Shown piece after piece: positions 33,471 through 45,600 of a DNA stretch of 64,000 bases (position 1 is its first letter; every line of letters starts with the position of its first letter). This DNA is from Parapedobacter sp042666505 (lineage in GTDB: Bacteria; Bacteroidota; Bacteroidia; Sphingobacteriales; Sphingobacteriaceae): assembly GCF_042666505.1 (NCBI RefSeq), contig NZ_JBHTDN010000001.1, forward strand, positions 434,001 through 498,000, written 5' to 3'. Under the pieces are notes generated by a model. It saw only the letters and a program-made list of their open reading frames with translations, was not told where the DNA came from and did no database searches. The translations under genes were made by a program, and so were the position numbers.

Positions 33471-35984
33471 TTAACCGTATTTTTTTGTCAATGCGCCCAA
33501 TCCTATTGTGTAACCGAAGGCAGCAAACTGATATTTTAGGTTATTGATATGCTGTACCTGCTCGTCCTTGGGTACCTCTTCCAGAATGAGAATCCTACAA
33601 TAGGCTTCAAGTAGTTTAAAACCGTAGGTTTCGCATATGGCTATAGCGTGTTGTCCAAGAATCCGATGATCGCGGTTGTGCGTAAGTTTGCCGGACTCGA
33701 TATGGAAGAATGCATGTAAGAGGCGATAGGACAAGTTGTTTAACGACGCTGTATTTCCCTTGGCGACGAGAGATACCGCCAGTTCAGGTTCGTTGCATTC
33801 AAGAAGATATAGTCCATAGATAAGCGAAGTGAAATCTGCTTCAAATGTATGTGCCGGATCTAATTCTTCAAACCGGCGACGTACTAACTCACTGTACCAC
33901 CGGGCTATTTGCACATTGCCGGATACTTTAACCAATATATAGATCAGTAAATCAAATAATTGTCCGCCCGATGCATGGGCTAACATCGAAAGTTTGTGCG
34001 GCAGTGCATTGAGCTCACGGCTAATGTCCTGATCTACTACGCCTTCCTTAAAATATTGGTAGAGGTAAGAAAGTACGCGGAGTGGGTTAATTAAGAAGTT
34101 CGTAAAGGCCTCAGGCTGCTTTGCGGAAAGTACATCAAGTTGCCGAAGCAGGTCTTCTTCTTCCCATTTCAACAGCGCTATGAAAGCAAGCTTGCTGCGA
34201 AGGATGATTTCGTGTGTCTCTGAGAGGTCGAACGCCAGAAGCTTGGCAATATTGCGTTCATATTCTGTTTGAAAACAGGAATGATTGAGCATGTACTCAA
34301 CAAACCGACTATTGTGCAGCCGGAACTTCGTTTTGTCTTTATTAGCTGAGCCGGTATTCTCGCTGAGTTTATCAAGCCCGTCACATATAAAAGCGATTAC
34401 TTCGAATCGATCCTCCTTTAGGAAAGGTATCGACTCGAATTGATTGATCAGTCTCATATCGCCGGATTCGATATAAAATAGTAACAACCATTTAAGCTGT
34501 TGGATTTTGGTTTGATTGTTAAACTCCGCCCGATCCAGTTTATGGATGAGCTCTTCCACCTGGCACCGGCTGTTAAACAGTCCGAGTGCCATAAAATAAG
34601 TGGCAACCGTGTTTGACTGAAATTGAATGACCGTCTGTTGCCGGACCTCGAGCCCATCGCTGGTTTCGACAAGGACGCCGGAGTGAAGCAAGTCGTTATA
34701 AGCCGTTTTATATTGCTTAATAATAGCGTATGCCTGTTTTTTGGTTACCTGCAATAGGTTGCCATTTTGTTCAATAAGCAACGACAGTTCTTCCATCATC
34801 GCTTGTTTCGCCAACGTGTTGACGCCGTTGAAGACCTTCTTTTTTAGATATTGTGTGATGACCAAATATTCATCGAACGACGTCGTCTGCCCTGGATTTA
34901 GCTCTTCTCCGTTTAATTCATAATAATATTGGAAGAAAAGCGGGATACGGACGAGGAGATTGTGATCGGCCTTTAGCAAGTGATACGACTTCGACTTGCC
35001 GTTGACGTTCCGTAGAAGCTGGTGTAATTCGGCGTTTGAGAAAGCAGGGATTTTAGCCGATTCATGGCCGGATGCTCCACTCAGAACCGAAAACCACTGA
35101 GGGTTTATGATCGTGTCTTTGAACAGGCTTTCGTATTTATACAAGGTTGCCGTGCGTAATATCAAAACGATGCGAAACCATTTATATTGGGCGAAATGGC
35201 ATACCATTTCTGCAAATTGATTGATTATGCTGTAAAATTGCCGGTCGGCAATCAAATCACTATGCAGCTCATCGATGACCAGGTAAAAGTTGCCAGGTGC
35301 AGTATCTCTGTGGTGCTCCATAAAGGCATCCAGTAAATCGCCGGTGTCGAACCCCAACAGGTGTGCCAGCCAACGATTGCTATGGTAGCCGAAAGCCGTG
35401 CCTTGGAGAAGGGAAAGGCTGTTTGTAAACAGGTAAATGTCGTTCATTGAAGCTGCATGATTCTGGCAGATTTGTTTTTCTACCCAGCGAGATACGGCGA
35501 TGGTTTTTCCATGCCCCGTATCCCCGCTTAGGATGCCTGTAGTGGCGCCGCTGCTGAGAAAATGATCCATAAAAATCTGCACGAATTCTCTCTCTATCGT
35601 GAGGTGATAGGGAATGCCGCATTTATGTTTATTGCTTTGAATATTGAATAAGCTGATTTTGGTCGCATTCAAAGAAATCTCACCCCACGAGCGCTGATGT
35701 GATGTTTGTAGCTTGCCTTGTTCCATTTGGGTGTAGAAATGGTCCCAACTTTCAAAATTGCAATATTCCGCCAGCGCATTAAGCGTGTATATAGATGGCT
35801 GGTGTACTGAAGATGCGAAACCAAAGACACGCTTAAGCGTGGTTTCGCTGACACTTTTATTAGTTGCGGATTTAATTTCGAGGGCCAGCCGGTAACAATC
35901 GGCAGGGACAATCTGCGCAATTTGGGACTTGCCCAACACCAATGACTTTAGCTTATCGAAATAAGCTTGTAGGTATGTTTTCAT
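33471..35984 (-). CDS. STAND-type P-loop ATPase with N-terminal helical (HTH-like) domain
   Basis: 837 aa. The N-terminus (about 25-85) has the pattern 'SVSETTLKRVFGF' followed by 'PSIYTLNALAEYCNFESWDHF', a helical module common in Bacteroidota regulators. The ATPase core has Walker A 'GDTGHGKT' (154-161) and Walker B 'LVIDE' (235-239). Then come winged-helix-like and long alpha-helical regions (about 400-837) resembling TPR-type sensor repeats. STAND ATPases act as ligand-gated switches in signalling, transcription control or defence. The gene points away from the 4026-aa cargo gene and shares a 691-bp intergenic region with it, so it may regulate that locus; this is inference. Confidence 0.7.
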   Translation of the reverse strand: MKTYLQAYFDKLKSLVLGKSQIAQIVPADCYRLALEIKSATNKSVSETTLKRVFGFASSVHQPSIYTLNALAEYCNFESWDHFYTQMEQGKLQTSHQRSWGEISLNATKISLFNIQSNKHKCGIPYHLTIEREFVQIFMDHFLSSGATTGILSGDTGHGKTIAVSRWVEKQICQNHAASMNDIYLFTNSLSLLQGTAFGYHSNRWLAHLLGFDTGDLLDAFMEHHRDTAPGNFYLVIDELHSDLIADRQFYSIINQFAEMVCHFAQYKWFRIVLILRTATLYKYESLFKDTIINPQWFSVLSGASGHESAKIPAFSNAELHQLLRNVNGKSKSYHLLKADHNLLVRIPLFFQYYYELNGEELNPGQTTSFDEYLVITQYLKKKVFNGVNTLAKQAMMEELSLLIEQNGNLLQVTKKQAYAIIKQYKTAYNDLLHSGVLVETSDGLEVRQQTVIQFQSNTVATYFMALGLFNSRCQVEELIHKLDRAEFNNQTKIQQLKWLLLFYIESGDMRLINQFESIPFLKEDRFEVIAFICDGLDKLSENTGSANKDKTKFRLHNSRFVEYMLNHSCFQTEYERNIAKLLAFDLSETHEIILRSKLAFIALLKWEEEDLLRQLDVLSAKQPEAFTNFLINPLRVLSYLYQYFKEGVVDQDISRELNALPHKLSMLAHASGGQLFDLLIYILVKVSGNVQIARWYSELVRRRFEELDPAHTFEADFTSLIYGLYLLECNEPELAVSLVAKGNTASLNNLSYRLLHAFFHIESGKLTHNRDHRILGQHAIAICETYGFKLLEAYCRILILEEVPKDEQVQHINNLKYQFAAFGYTIGLGALTKKYG

Positions 35985-36675
35985 GTAAAGGTAGATGTTA
36001 GAACAATAAACCTGATTAACGTTGATTAATCTCCCACTTATTGTTTTTTAAGTTTTTCAAAGGTGAATCGGCAATCAGTGCTTGTTGTCACATGCTAATT
36101 ATTACTTTCGTTTTCGGTGATTGCGTCTTCTTACTTCTATTAGTGCATGATTCGCGTTCGCCAAAGATAGAATATTTTCCGTTTTGCCTAATTCATCTGT
36201 CTGAATAATTTGAACGTCAGCTCTGCTTGTTTTCCCGCTTTGGCAGCGAAGGTTTAATTTAAGGAAGCCTTTCATGAACTCATGGTTAGGCTGCCTAATA
36301 GCAAACTTACACATAATTTGTTGGTACGCATAACATACCATATAACGTGAATGAAATGAACAGATGATATGCAAAATGAATAGAGTGAACAACCTAACCG
36401 ACTTGTGACCCAATTATCTTTGCGAGAAATAAGGTTATGCAGAGTAGCTTATTACAAAGAGACATTTCCGAAGAACAAGGCGCTCTCCGGAAATGTCAAA
36501 AACATCTACCGGCTATAAAAGTGCAATAACCATACCATTTTTGGCAATAGAAAGCTTTCCTCTTTGGATCATTTCATTGCCTAATGAAAAACAAACAAAA
36601 TTTTTTTGTGCGTAATGCACAAAAAACGCTGATTATCTATTGAAAAACATTTTACGCTTATAAACCCATTGTTAT
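35985..36675. promoter_or_regulatory. Long intergenic leader upstream of the 4026-aa cargo gene
   Basis: No convincing gene is present. Features seen: TATCTTTG at 36415-36422 (a -7 element on the plus strand); a perfect inverted repeat GACATTTCCG (36461-36470) and CGGAAATGTC (36488-36497); and a second hairpin TTTTTTGTGC (36602-36611) with GCACAAAAAA (36617-36626) over GTAAT. If transcription starts near 36428 the giant mRNA has a leader of about 250 nt containing both hairpins. A 103-codon minus-strand frame (36102-36413) is not supported by composition or similarity. Confidence 0.5.
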
Positions 36676-39600
36676 ATGGAAGCATCATCTACTTATCTGA
36701 AAACTAATTTCTTGAATTTTATTATTTGTTGCGTAGCTGCCATTGTGGTGCTGTTTTCTCCTTTTGGGGAGGTGATGGGACAGGAGCGGGAGTATGCGAA
36801 TAATGTGTCTTCTGGGATAAGAGCTTGGAGGCAATTGATTGGTGAAGCCGGAGAAGTCAATAATCCGCCCTCAGAAATAGCAAGCGCCACGCCATCTGGT
36901 GTCGTTGGAACAAATTTTTCGGCTAGCTTACAGGCCACGACGATGACAATTCCGTTATTAAACATCGGTGCTAATGGAGAGGCGTGGGTCCAGTATAAAT
37001 TCGCCGATAATTTAACACCAGGAACAAAGGTTTTAATACCTTTTGATTTGCCGACATCTGCGGGGGTTAACCTGGATCTGCTAAATCTTGTCGGGGGATT
37101 ATTAGGTCTAGTAGAGAGCAATATCGTAAATGCATCGGTCTATTCGGGAGCCACCTCTAGTAGTAATGGTACCGAAATTACTGCAGGAATTTATAAAGAC
37201 ATTGTACGTGATGCCGAGGGAAACCTATGTTTTTTGGTAACCTCTACAGGTTCGAATTTTAATTCGGTTCGGTTTAGTTTGAGGTATCAAACCAGCTTGT
37301 TGGGGATTAATTTAGGGTCATCATTGACGTCTAAAACATACGATGCTTATTATCTAGAGGGAGTAGATGCATGTACATCCGTACTGATTACCGATTTAGG
37401 ACGTTCACAAGGTATTAATGTAGATTTATCGGAAACTGTCATCAATCCTGAATTCGTAATTGACGAAAATACTTCAAACTATTCGGAGATCAGATTGGGA
37501 TTACTAGCTGCAGGTGCCACAGCTTCTCAGAATATTTATTTTCCTGAATTATCTGAACCCAATTCTACACTCAATGTTAGGCTTCAGGTTAACCCCACGG
37601 CGTTGAACGTGAATCTTTTGGGCGCCTACGGAGTCAGAGCATACAATGGAAACACACAGGTATTCGAACAGGTAATCAACGGTGGGTTGATTGGCGGGCT
37701 GGACGTTTTGGGACTTCTAGGCAGTGGTGGGATTGTTACGATACCATTTGATGTAGCAGGCCAATATGACCGGGTGGAAGTGGTACTCAATTCAACGGCG
37801 AATCTTAATGTTGGTTCCGGGTTACGTTTATATGGCGTAAGTCGAACCAGTGCATCGTGTCCGCCTCCTCCACCAACTCCGAGTCCGCTGATTGATCCGG
37901 TTTGTGCAAATGCAACTATTGTAGCCATGCAAAACGTGGACGATGGGCAGAATGCCGTAGACGGAGACTTTGATAGCTATGCCACTGTTCGCTCGGATGC
38001 AGGTGTATTGATTGGCCTAGGAGGTAACGAAGGGCACTTAGAGGTGGCTTTCGACAGCCCGGTTCCAGTTGGAAAAACTGCTTACGTTCGAATTGATTAT
38101 GACGAGAACGTGTTAAAAGCCTTGCTGGCCGGCAGCTTAGGGAATGTCGTCGCCTATCTACTGGACAATTTGGTTTTAGGCAATCACTATTTTGACGTTG
38201 TATTGACCAATAGTGGATCTCCCGTATTAACTACCTCGGGAAATGATTTCTTTGACAATGCGAACGGTCAAGTTAGAATTGTACAGGACCGGTTGGGTCG
38301 GTATTATATTGCGATCAAGGCAGAAGAGGAATTTACAAACATTCGTTTAGTCGACCATACCGTTGCTGCTTTGGGTGTGTTAGCTCCGGATAAGTATTTA
38401 AACGTTTATAGCGTTTGTTACGAAAATAGCGATGAGATTTGTGATCCTGCTTTTGCTACCTATGTCGATGGAAGTGGCATTAGTTTAGGCGTGACCCCGC
38501 TTGGCAATGTCGGCGTGACGGATGCGCCTCATGTCATTGATGGGAATCCAACAACCGCTTCAAAAATCAATATTGGCAATGTTGGGGTTGGTGCTTCTGT
38601 TTACCAATATGTGAATTACCACTCGCTCTCGGCAGAGACCGATCACTTCCGTGTGAAGCTGAAGATGCCGGGAGGTGCTGTAACAGCCGAGGTACTGGGA
38701 AGTATCGTCATCAAGGCTTTTAACGGAAATGAAGAGGTCTATTCACAACGGCTTACTAGCGGATTGATTTCTGGCGCGGATTTGCTGGAACTAATCGCCA
38801 ACCAAGAAATGCTTAATATCCCGATCGCTCCAGGCAGAGCATTTGATCGTGTGGCTGTAGGTATCGAATCGTTGGTGTCCGCAAATGTGATCGATAATCC
38901 GCTGGAGATTTACAGCATAGAGCGCTTTAGTGCCGATTGTCCGGATCCGGAACTAACTATACCCGATCCTACGGAAACGCCTTTTGAGCAAGCTTCTTGT
39001 GAGGCAGAGGTCGTGGCGTGGGATCACGCGAACTTCCCGCATCGGGCGGCAGACGGAAATAATGAGACTTTTGCGACGTTATCCGCTAGCAGCGGTGCGC
39101 TGCTGGGAATCGGAGCTTACTCGGGCTTCCTCGAATATGAATTTGCTACGGAAATCCCAGCCAACAAGACGACTTACATTCGTATTGATATGGAAGACGA
39201 TCTCTTGGGGCGCTTTTTGAGTGGAACGCTGGGAACCCTCGTAGATAATGTGGGCGGTTTATTGCTGGGCGATCACTATTTTTCAATAGAGGCCAAGCCC
39301 AGTATTAACGGTAATCCCGTTTTAACCGGATCCAGCCAAAGCGGGTTTACGGATGTCGAGGGCGGTGATCTTCGCTTGGTACAGGATAATATCGGCCGGT
39401 ATTACATCGCGGTTACCCCCGATGAACCTTATCGCAATATCCGGATTACAGAACACTTCCCCGCTTTAGTGGGTACCACTCAAGGGGGAAGTGAAATGAA
39501 TATTTACGAAGCCTGCCAGGAAATCGGAGTGGATGCCTGTCTACCGGCTCAGTTCACTTCCTTTGACCAAACGGGATTGTCCTTGGGTGCGTTAAATGGC

Positions 39601-42600
39601 GCGGGTGTCATTAATGCGGATCATGCGATCAACGGCAATTCATCCGATTATTCGGAAATCAGTACCGGAACGGTTGCTGTAGCAGCGGAGGTGTCGCAAC
39701 GGATTTATTTCAACCAGTTGTCTCAACCGGGGGACGAACTTCGTATACGTCTCCAAATGAGCGCACCGACGTTATTGACTGTCGATGTCCTTGGAAACTA
39801 TGAAGTAGTAACCTACAATGGATCGCAGGAACAGGAAACCTTTACGCTGCAGGACGGAGGTTTAATAAATGACCTGAATTTATTGAACATATTATTCAAT
39901 TCCGGAGGTATTCAGACACTCACTTTCGAGACTCAATTGCCGTACGACCGGGTAGACGTAAAGGTTAACTCGCTACTAAACGCGACGTTGAGCTCGCCGG
40001 TGCGACTATATGAAGTAAAACGGATTGGTGCAGGATGCCCACCTGATCCGGCAACAGAGTCGCCTTTTGAAAACCCGACTTGTATCACTGAGGTGGTCGC
40101 CGCATCTAATGCGGATGACATACAGAACTTATTTGACGAAGACTTTGATACGTATGCGGTATTGAATTCGGGTGCAGGAACATTGCTGGGTATCAATGAA
40201 TACGAAGGCTTTGTGGAATTGGGCTTTGGCCAGACCATCGAAGCGGGAAAAACAGCGTATGTGCGCATTGATTTCGACCCGACTTTGCTGGACAATTTGT
40301 TGGGTGGTAGCATCGGCGGTGCGCTGGCTTCAGTGGTGAACAATTTAGTCTTAGGCGATCATTACTTCTCAGTTCAAGCGAAAAACAACGATGCCATCGT
40401 TTTACAAGGCGGGAGCAACAATAATTTTGGAGGCAATACTGACCGTATCCGTATTGTACAGGATAAATTCGGGCGGTATTACATTGCCATCACGCCAAGC
40501 CAGGAATTTAATGCAATCCGAATTACAGATCATACTAATTCTGCTCTGGGCTTATTGACTCAGCCAAACACCATGCATGTATATGGTGCCTGCGTGGATA
40601 ATCCAACGGCTGATTGCCAGCCTGTGTTTGTCACTTCATTTGATGCTACCGGGCTTGACCTGGATTTGGCTGATCTCGGTGGTTCTGGAGTAACCGATGC
40701 GTCACATGCTATTGATGACAATACAGACAATTATTCCCAAATTAATCTGGGGGCTGTTGCCGTCGGAAAATCCGTTGAGCAGTACTTCGATTTTAGAAAG
40801 CCAGCGCTTCCAAGTGAAGTGGTGAATGTCACGCTTTCTTATGAAATGGGTGCTGTTGATCTGAACTTGTTAGGAAGCATCGAGATCAAGGCTTACAACG
40901 ATTTGGTTGAAGTGGCCGAATTGGAATGGAATGGCGGTATTATCAATGGCGTGAATGTACTTGGCCTGCTGAATAACGGCGGAAGGGCTACGATACCATT
41001 CGCGCCGGGAGTGGAATATGATCGGATCAGTGTGGGGATTTCCGGAGTGGCCGGCCTTAGTGTACTTCCGGCCTTGCGGGTATATGCGGTAGAAAAAGAC
41101 TGCAATGTGCCGCAATTCGTTGCTTGGAAGAGCTATGTGGTGGATGGCGACGCGACCGTTGCCTCCGTGAAAGGCGGTGAAGAAGTAGTATACACCATTC
41201 ATGTCCGCAATACGGGTCAGGTAGCGCTTCAGGATTTGATAATCACCGACGCCCTCCCTGCAAATACAACATTTGTAGAAAGTGCAGATGGCACATTAGA
41301 CGGTAATACCGTTACATTTAGTGGTATCGATGTCCCTGTTGACGGTGAAGCTACAGTCAGCTTTACGGTTGCGGTTGACGCAAATTTGACCGGCGTGAGT
41401 GAGATTGTCAACGTCGCGCTTATTAAAACGGATGCGAGCGATCCTGGAAAGGAAACTTTCCCGCCATTGGATAACCAAAATCCGACAGATCCGGATGAGA
41501 GTGGTGATACCGGAACAATTATTCCCGTAGAGCAAATTAGTTCGCTGGTTTCTTGGAAAGCCTATGCCATTACGGGAGGCGCTTCCACAACTTCGGTTAG
41601 CGGCGGAGAAACGGTTGAATATAGCATCTATGTACGCAACTTGGGCAATCAGGATTTAACCAATGTTGTGATCTCGGACGTGTTGCCTGAAGGTGTGGAC
41701 TATGTTTCCGGTGGATCGCTTAGCGGTAATACGGTGCAGTTCACTATTGGGACATTGCCGGTTGGTGCGACCTCAGATCCGCAGGTATTTACCGTTACCG
41801 TCAATGAAAACCTCACGGGTATCGACGTAGTCCGCAATGTGGCTACTGTGGTAAGTGATGAAATAGCAGTTCCGGAAGAAAGCTTTCCGCCAATTGACAA
41901 TGAAAACCCGACAGATCCGGACGACAGCGGTGATACCGGTACCGATATCCCTGTTGACCATGTGTCTTCGGTGGTCTCCTGGAAAGCTTATGAAGTGAAT
42001 GGAGATGCCACTGTTACGGCTGTGAGTGGCGGAGAGACCGTTGAATATACGATTTATGTAAGAAATACCGGTAATGTGAACCTGACTAATCTGACGATCA
42101 GCGATGTGCTGCCAGCGGGCGTAACCTGGGTGTCAGGTGGAAACCACGCCGGTGGTACAGTAACATTTACGATTCCGACTTTAGTTGTCGGAGCGACTTC
42201 ACCGGGCTTAACGTTTACCGTTGAAGTGGCTGAAGATCTTACCGGCATCGATGTGATCCGGAACGTAGCAACAGTCGTCAGCGACGAAGTGACTACACCT
42301 GAGGAAAGCTTCCCGCCAGTAGATAATGAAAATCCGACAGATCCGGACGATACCGGTGATACGGGAACAGAAATCCCCGTCGAGGCAATTCACGATATTG
42401 ACATCGCGCTAAACGGCGTGAGTGACGGTGCTAACACCGGACAGGCAATTTCTGGAGATAACATTACCTATACCGTCACGGTAACGAATACCGGCAATAA
42501 AGACTTGACGGGCGTTACTGTCGACGGACTGGTGCCGACAAACACGACGTTTGTTAGCAGTGCAGACGGTGGTACGGAAAGCGGAGGTGATGTTTCATTC

Positions 42601-45600
42601 CCACCGTTCGATCTGGCCGTAGGCGAGACACGTACCTTTACTTATGTAGTCGAAGTGGTCGCATTCGATCCGGACGATGTAACATCAATCGACAATACAG
42701 CCACGGTTACATTCCGTAATGAAGACGATACAGCTGATGAGACCAAGACGGCTGAACACAGCATGCCTACCGATTGTGTGACGGTGAGTGCTGGGAACAT
42801 AGCCTTAGATGCCGACCAGGATGCCATCTGTGAAGGAGAAGAGATCCAACTGACCGCTACGTTAAATGGGGTAACTATACCAGATGCAATATTCTTATGG
42901 TATACGAATGCCGGCTTAACGGGTACACCAATGCAGGGTGCAACGATAACCGTTAGTCCAACCGCATCCACAACGTATTATGTGGTTGTAAACGGTGCCG
43001 GTTTCTGTTTCAACAATCCGCCAGCAACGATCTCCGTTACGGTAGAAGAAACACCGGAAGTTCCGACCATCACGATTGTGGGCGGAGACGCGGAAATCTG
43101 CGAAGGTGAATCTGTGGAATTGACGGCAACGGCGGGTGCTGCTAGCTATATCTGGTATTTGGACGGTGTTGAATTAACAGGAGAAACCAGCGCGACCCTA
43201 GTGGCCGACGAAGATGGTGTATATACGGTGAAAGCCCTGAATGCTACAGGATGCGAGAGTGGTATTTCGGCGGGTGTAACCGTAGAGGTACTTCCGTTGC
43301 CTGCCCAGCCGACGATTACCTACGACGGTGTGCCGGAAATTTGTGAAGGAAGCGTTATTATCTTAACTTCAAGTGCGACAACGGGCAATCAGTGGTACAA
43401 AGATGGCGTAGCGTTGGCCGATTCGACTCGTCAGCAATTGGTTGTTACTGAAGGGGGTGATTATACCGTGGTGGTAACCGGACCAAATGGCTGTCCGAGT
43501 GCGCCCTCAGACGCCGTAACGATAGCGGCGAATCCCACTCCGAAAATCACCTTGGATGGCCCTGCAAATTACGCGATAGCAATCGGTGGAACGGTACAGC
43601 TTCCGGGGGTCACCACGGACCCTGCAGGTGCTACCGTAACGTGGCTTGATCCGGACGGAAATCCCGTATCCGGTACCGTCGGTCCGTTCAATACGCCTGG
43701 CACTTATATTTATACCGTTGTAGCCGAAAGTGGTGATTGCAGTACTACAACATCGATCAGCATTGTTGTGTTCGATCCGAATGCCTGTCCTCCGGGATAC
43801 GAGCGGATCTATGCTACCGAAGTCATTGGCTCGACCGCCGGAATTACAAGTCCAAATAGCGCTATTGGCGGCGATTTGGTAGATAGTGCCAATGTGCAGA
43901 TTCCACTGTTGTTGTTCGGTGTACGTAATTTCGACCTTGGCTTCGGCCAATCGTTCACAAGTGAGGATATTCACGTGAAGTTGGGCACAAGGCAGGGAGT
44001 GGATCTGCTTGGCGGTGTAGAGGTCAGCCTTCAACCGTTGCAAGACGGAACTCCAGTGGGTACGGCCGTCTCCTTAAATTCAGGTTGGTTGCTGAGCCTA
44101 TTGGCTGGAGCCGACCAAGGAGATGTGATGATACCGACGGCCGATGATGTTACTTTTAACGGGGTACGCGTCCGGGTTCGTTCTGCGCTGATCTCACTTG
44201 CAGGTGCGATTGATGTACATGCTGCTTATGTAAATACGAAGGTTACTGAGTTGGCCGACTGTGAAGAGGTGAGTGATATACTAACGGGTTCGACTTCCGG
44301 TGTATTGGGTTCATTGAATGGTGTGACCAACAAGTGGGCGGTTGCTGAAGACGACTTAAGTCAATTTGCAACCATTCGTCAAAACGTAGGAGTTGCTGGA
44401 CATGTACATTTGACCACCATTTATCCATCGCAGGCAAAAGCGGGCGATTCGGTTCAGGTGATCTTGCGTAATCCGTCTGGCGGATTGCTGGATGCTAGCG
44501 TGCTAGCTGGCATCTGGGTCCGCGCATACAACGGAAATACGCTGGTTAAGGAAACCGCTGTCAGCGGAGCTTTGCTGAATGTGCGGCTGTTGGATGGCTC
44601 TTCAGACATTAATATTGTTTCATTCCCGGTTGAAACACCATTTGATCGGGTAGAGGTACGTGCAGGAGGGATTGCTAGTGCATTGACGAGCTTGGATGTA
44701 TTCAGGATCCAACGGATAGCAGACATTAATATCGTCGCGCCCGTGCCGGTTGACGGCATTGTGGAAGTCTGCCAAGGTGGGGATATCACGCTTGAGGCCG
44801 ATGACTGTGGTACAACATACGAGTGGTACGAGAATATGACAGGTGGAACAGCGATTGCCGAAGGACTGGTATTTACGGTTCCGACGGATTGGGCACCGGG
44901 ACTGCGGACGTTGTATGTTCAACCGAAGCGATTCGGTTGTGACTACGGCGCGCGAATTCCCATTGTCATCAATGTCTTGGAATCACCAACTGCCGATGAT
45001 ATCACGGTGGAAGCCGATGAAGATATTTATTGCGTCGAAGATGAGGTTGTGCTTACGGCCACCGCTGTGGCAACCATTGCTGACCCACAATTTAACTGGT
45101 ACTTCGACGCCGATAAATCAGAGCCGATTGTTGATGGTGCTGAAGTAAATGGCGCAACGTATACCATCCTGAATGGCGAGATGACCATTTCTGGCCTCTC
45201 AGCTGGCAATTATACATACTACGTAAGCGTAAGGAGTGGGGCCGACGGTTGCGAAAATGGCGCTGGCGATTTGGCATCCATTACTATTACAGTAGATGAA
45301 GAACCTGCACCGGTACTGACCGAGCTTGCGCAGGTATTCTGCGAGATTGATATGCCTACGGTTGCCGACCTGAACACGGACGGTACCACGGGTACGGTTG
45401 TATGGTACAGCGCGGCCACGGGCGGCACACCGCTTGCTGCGGATGCGGCTTTGACGGCAGGTACCTACTACGCTGCCCAGGTGGGCGAGAACTGCGAGAG
45501 CGCTGACCGGACGGCGGTGACGGTGACGATCACCGAACCCCCGGCACCGGCATTGACCGAGCTTGCGCAGGTGTTCTGCGAGATTGATATGCCGACGGTT

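Noticed and set aside
36102..36413. 103-codon minus-strand frame in the leader of the giant gene
   Set aside because: No recognisable domain, an unusual Cys/His-rich start, no promoter or ribosome site, and it overlaps the likely promoter region of the 4026-aa gene.
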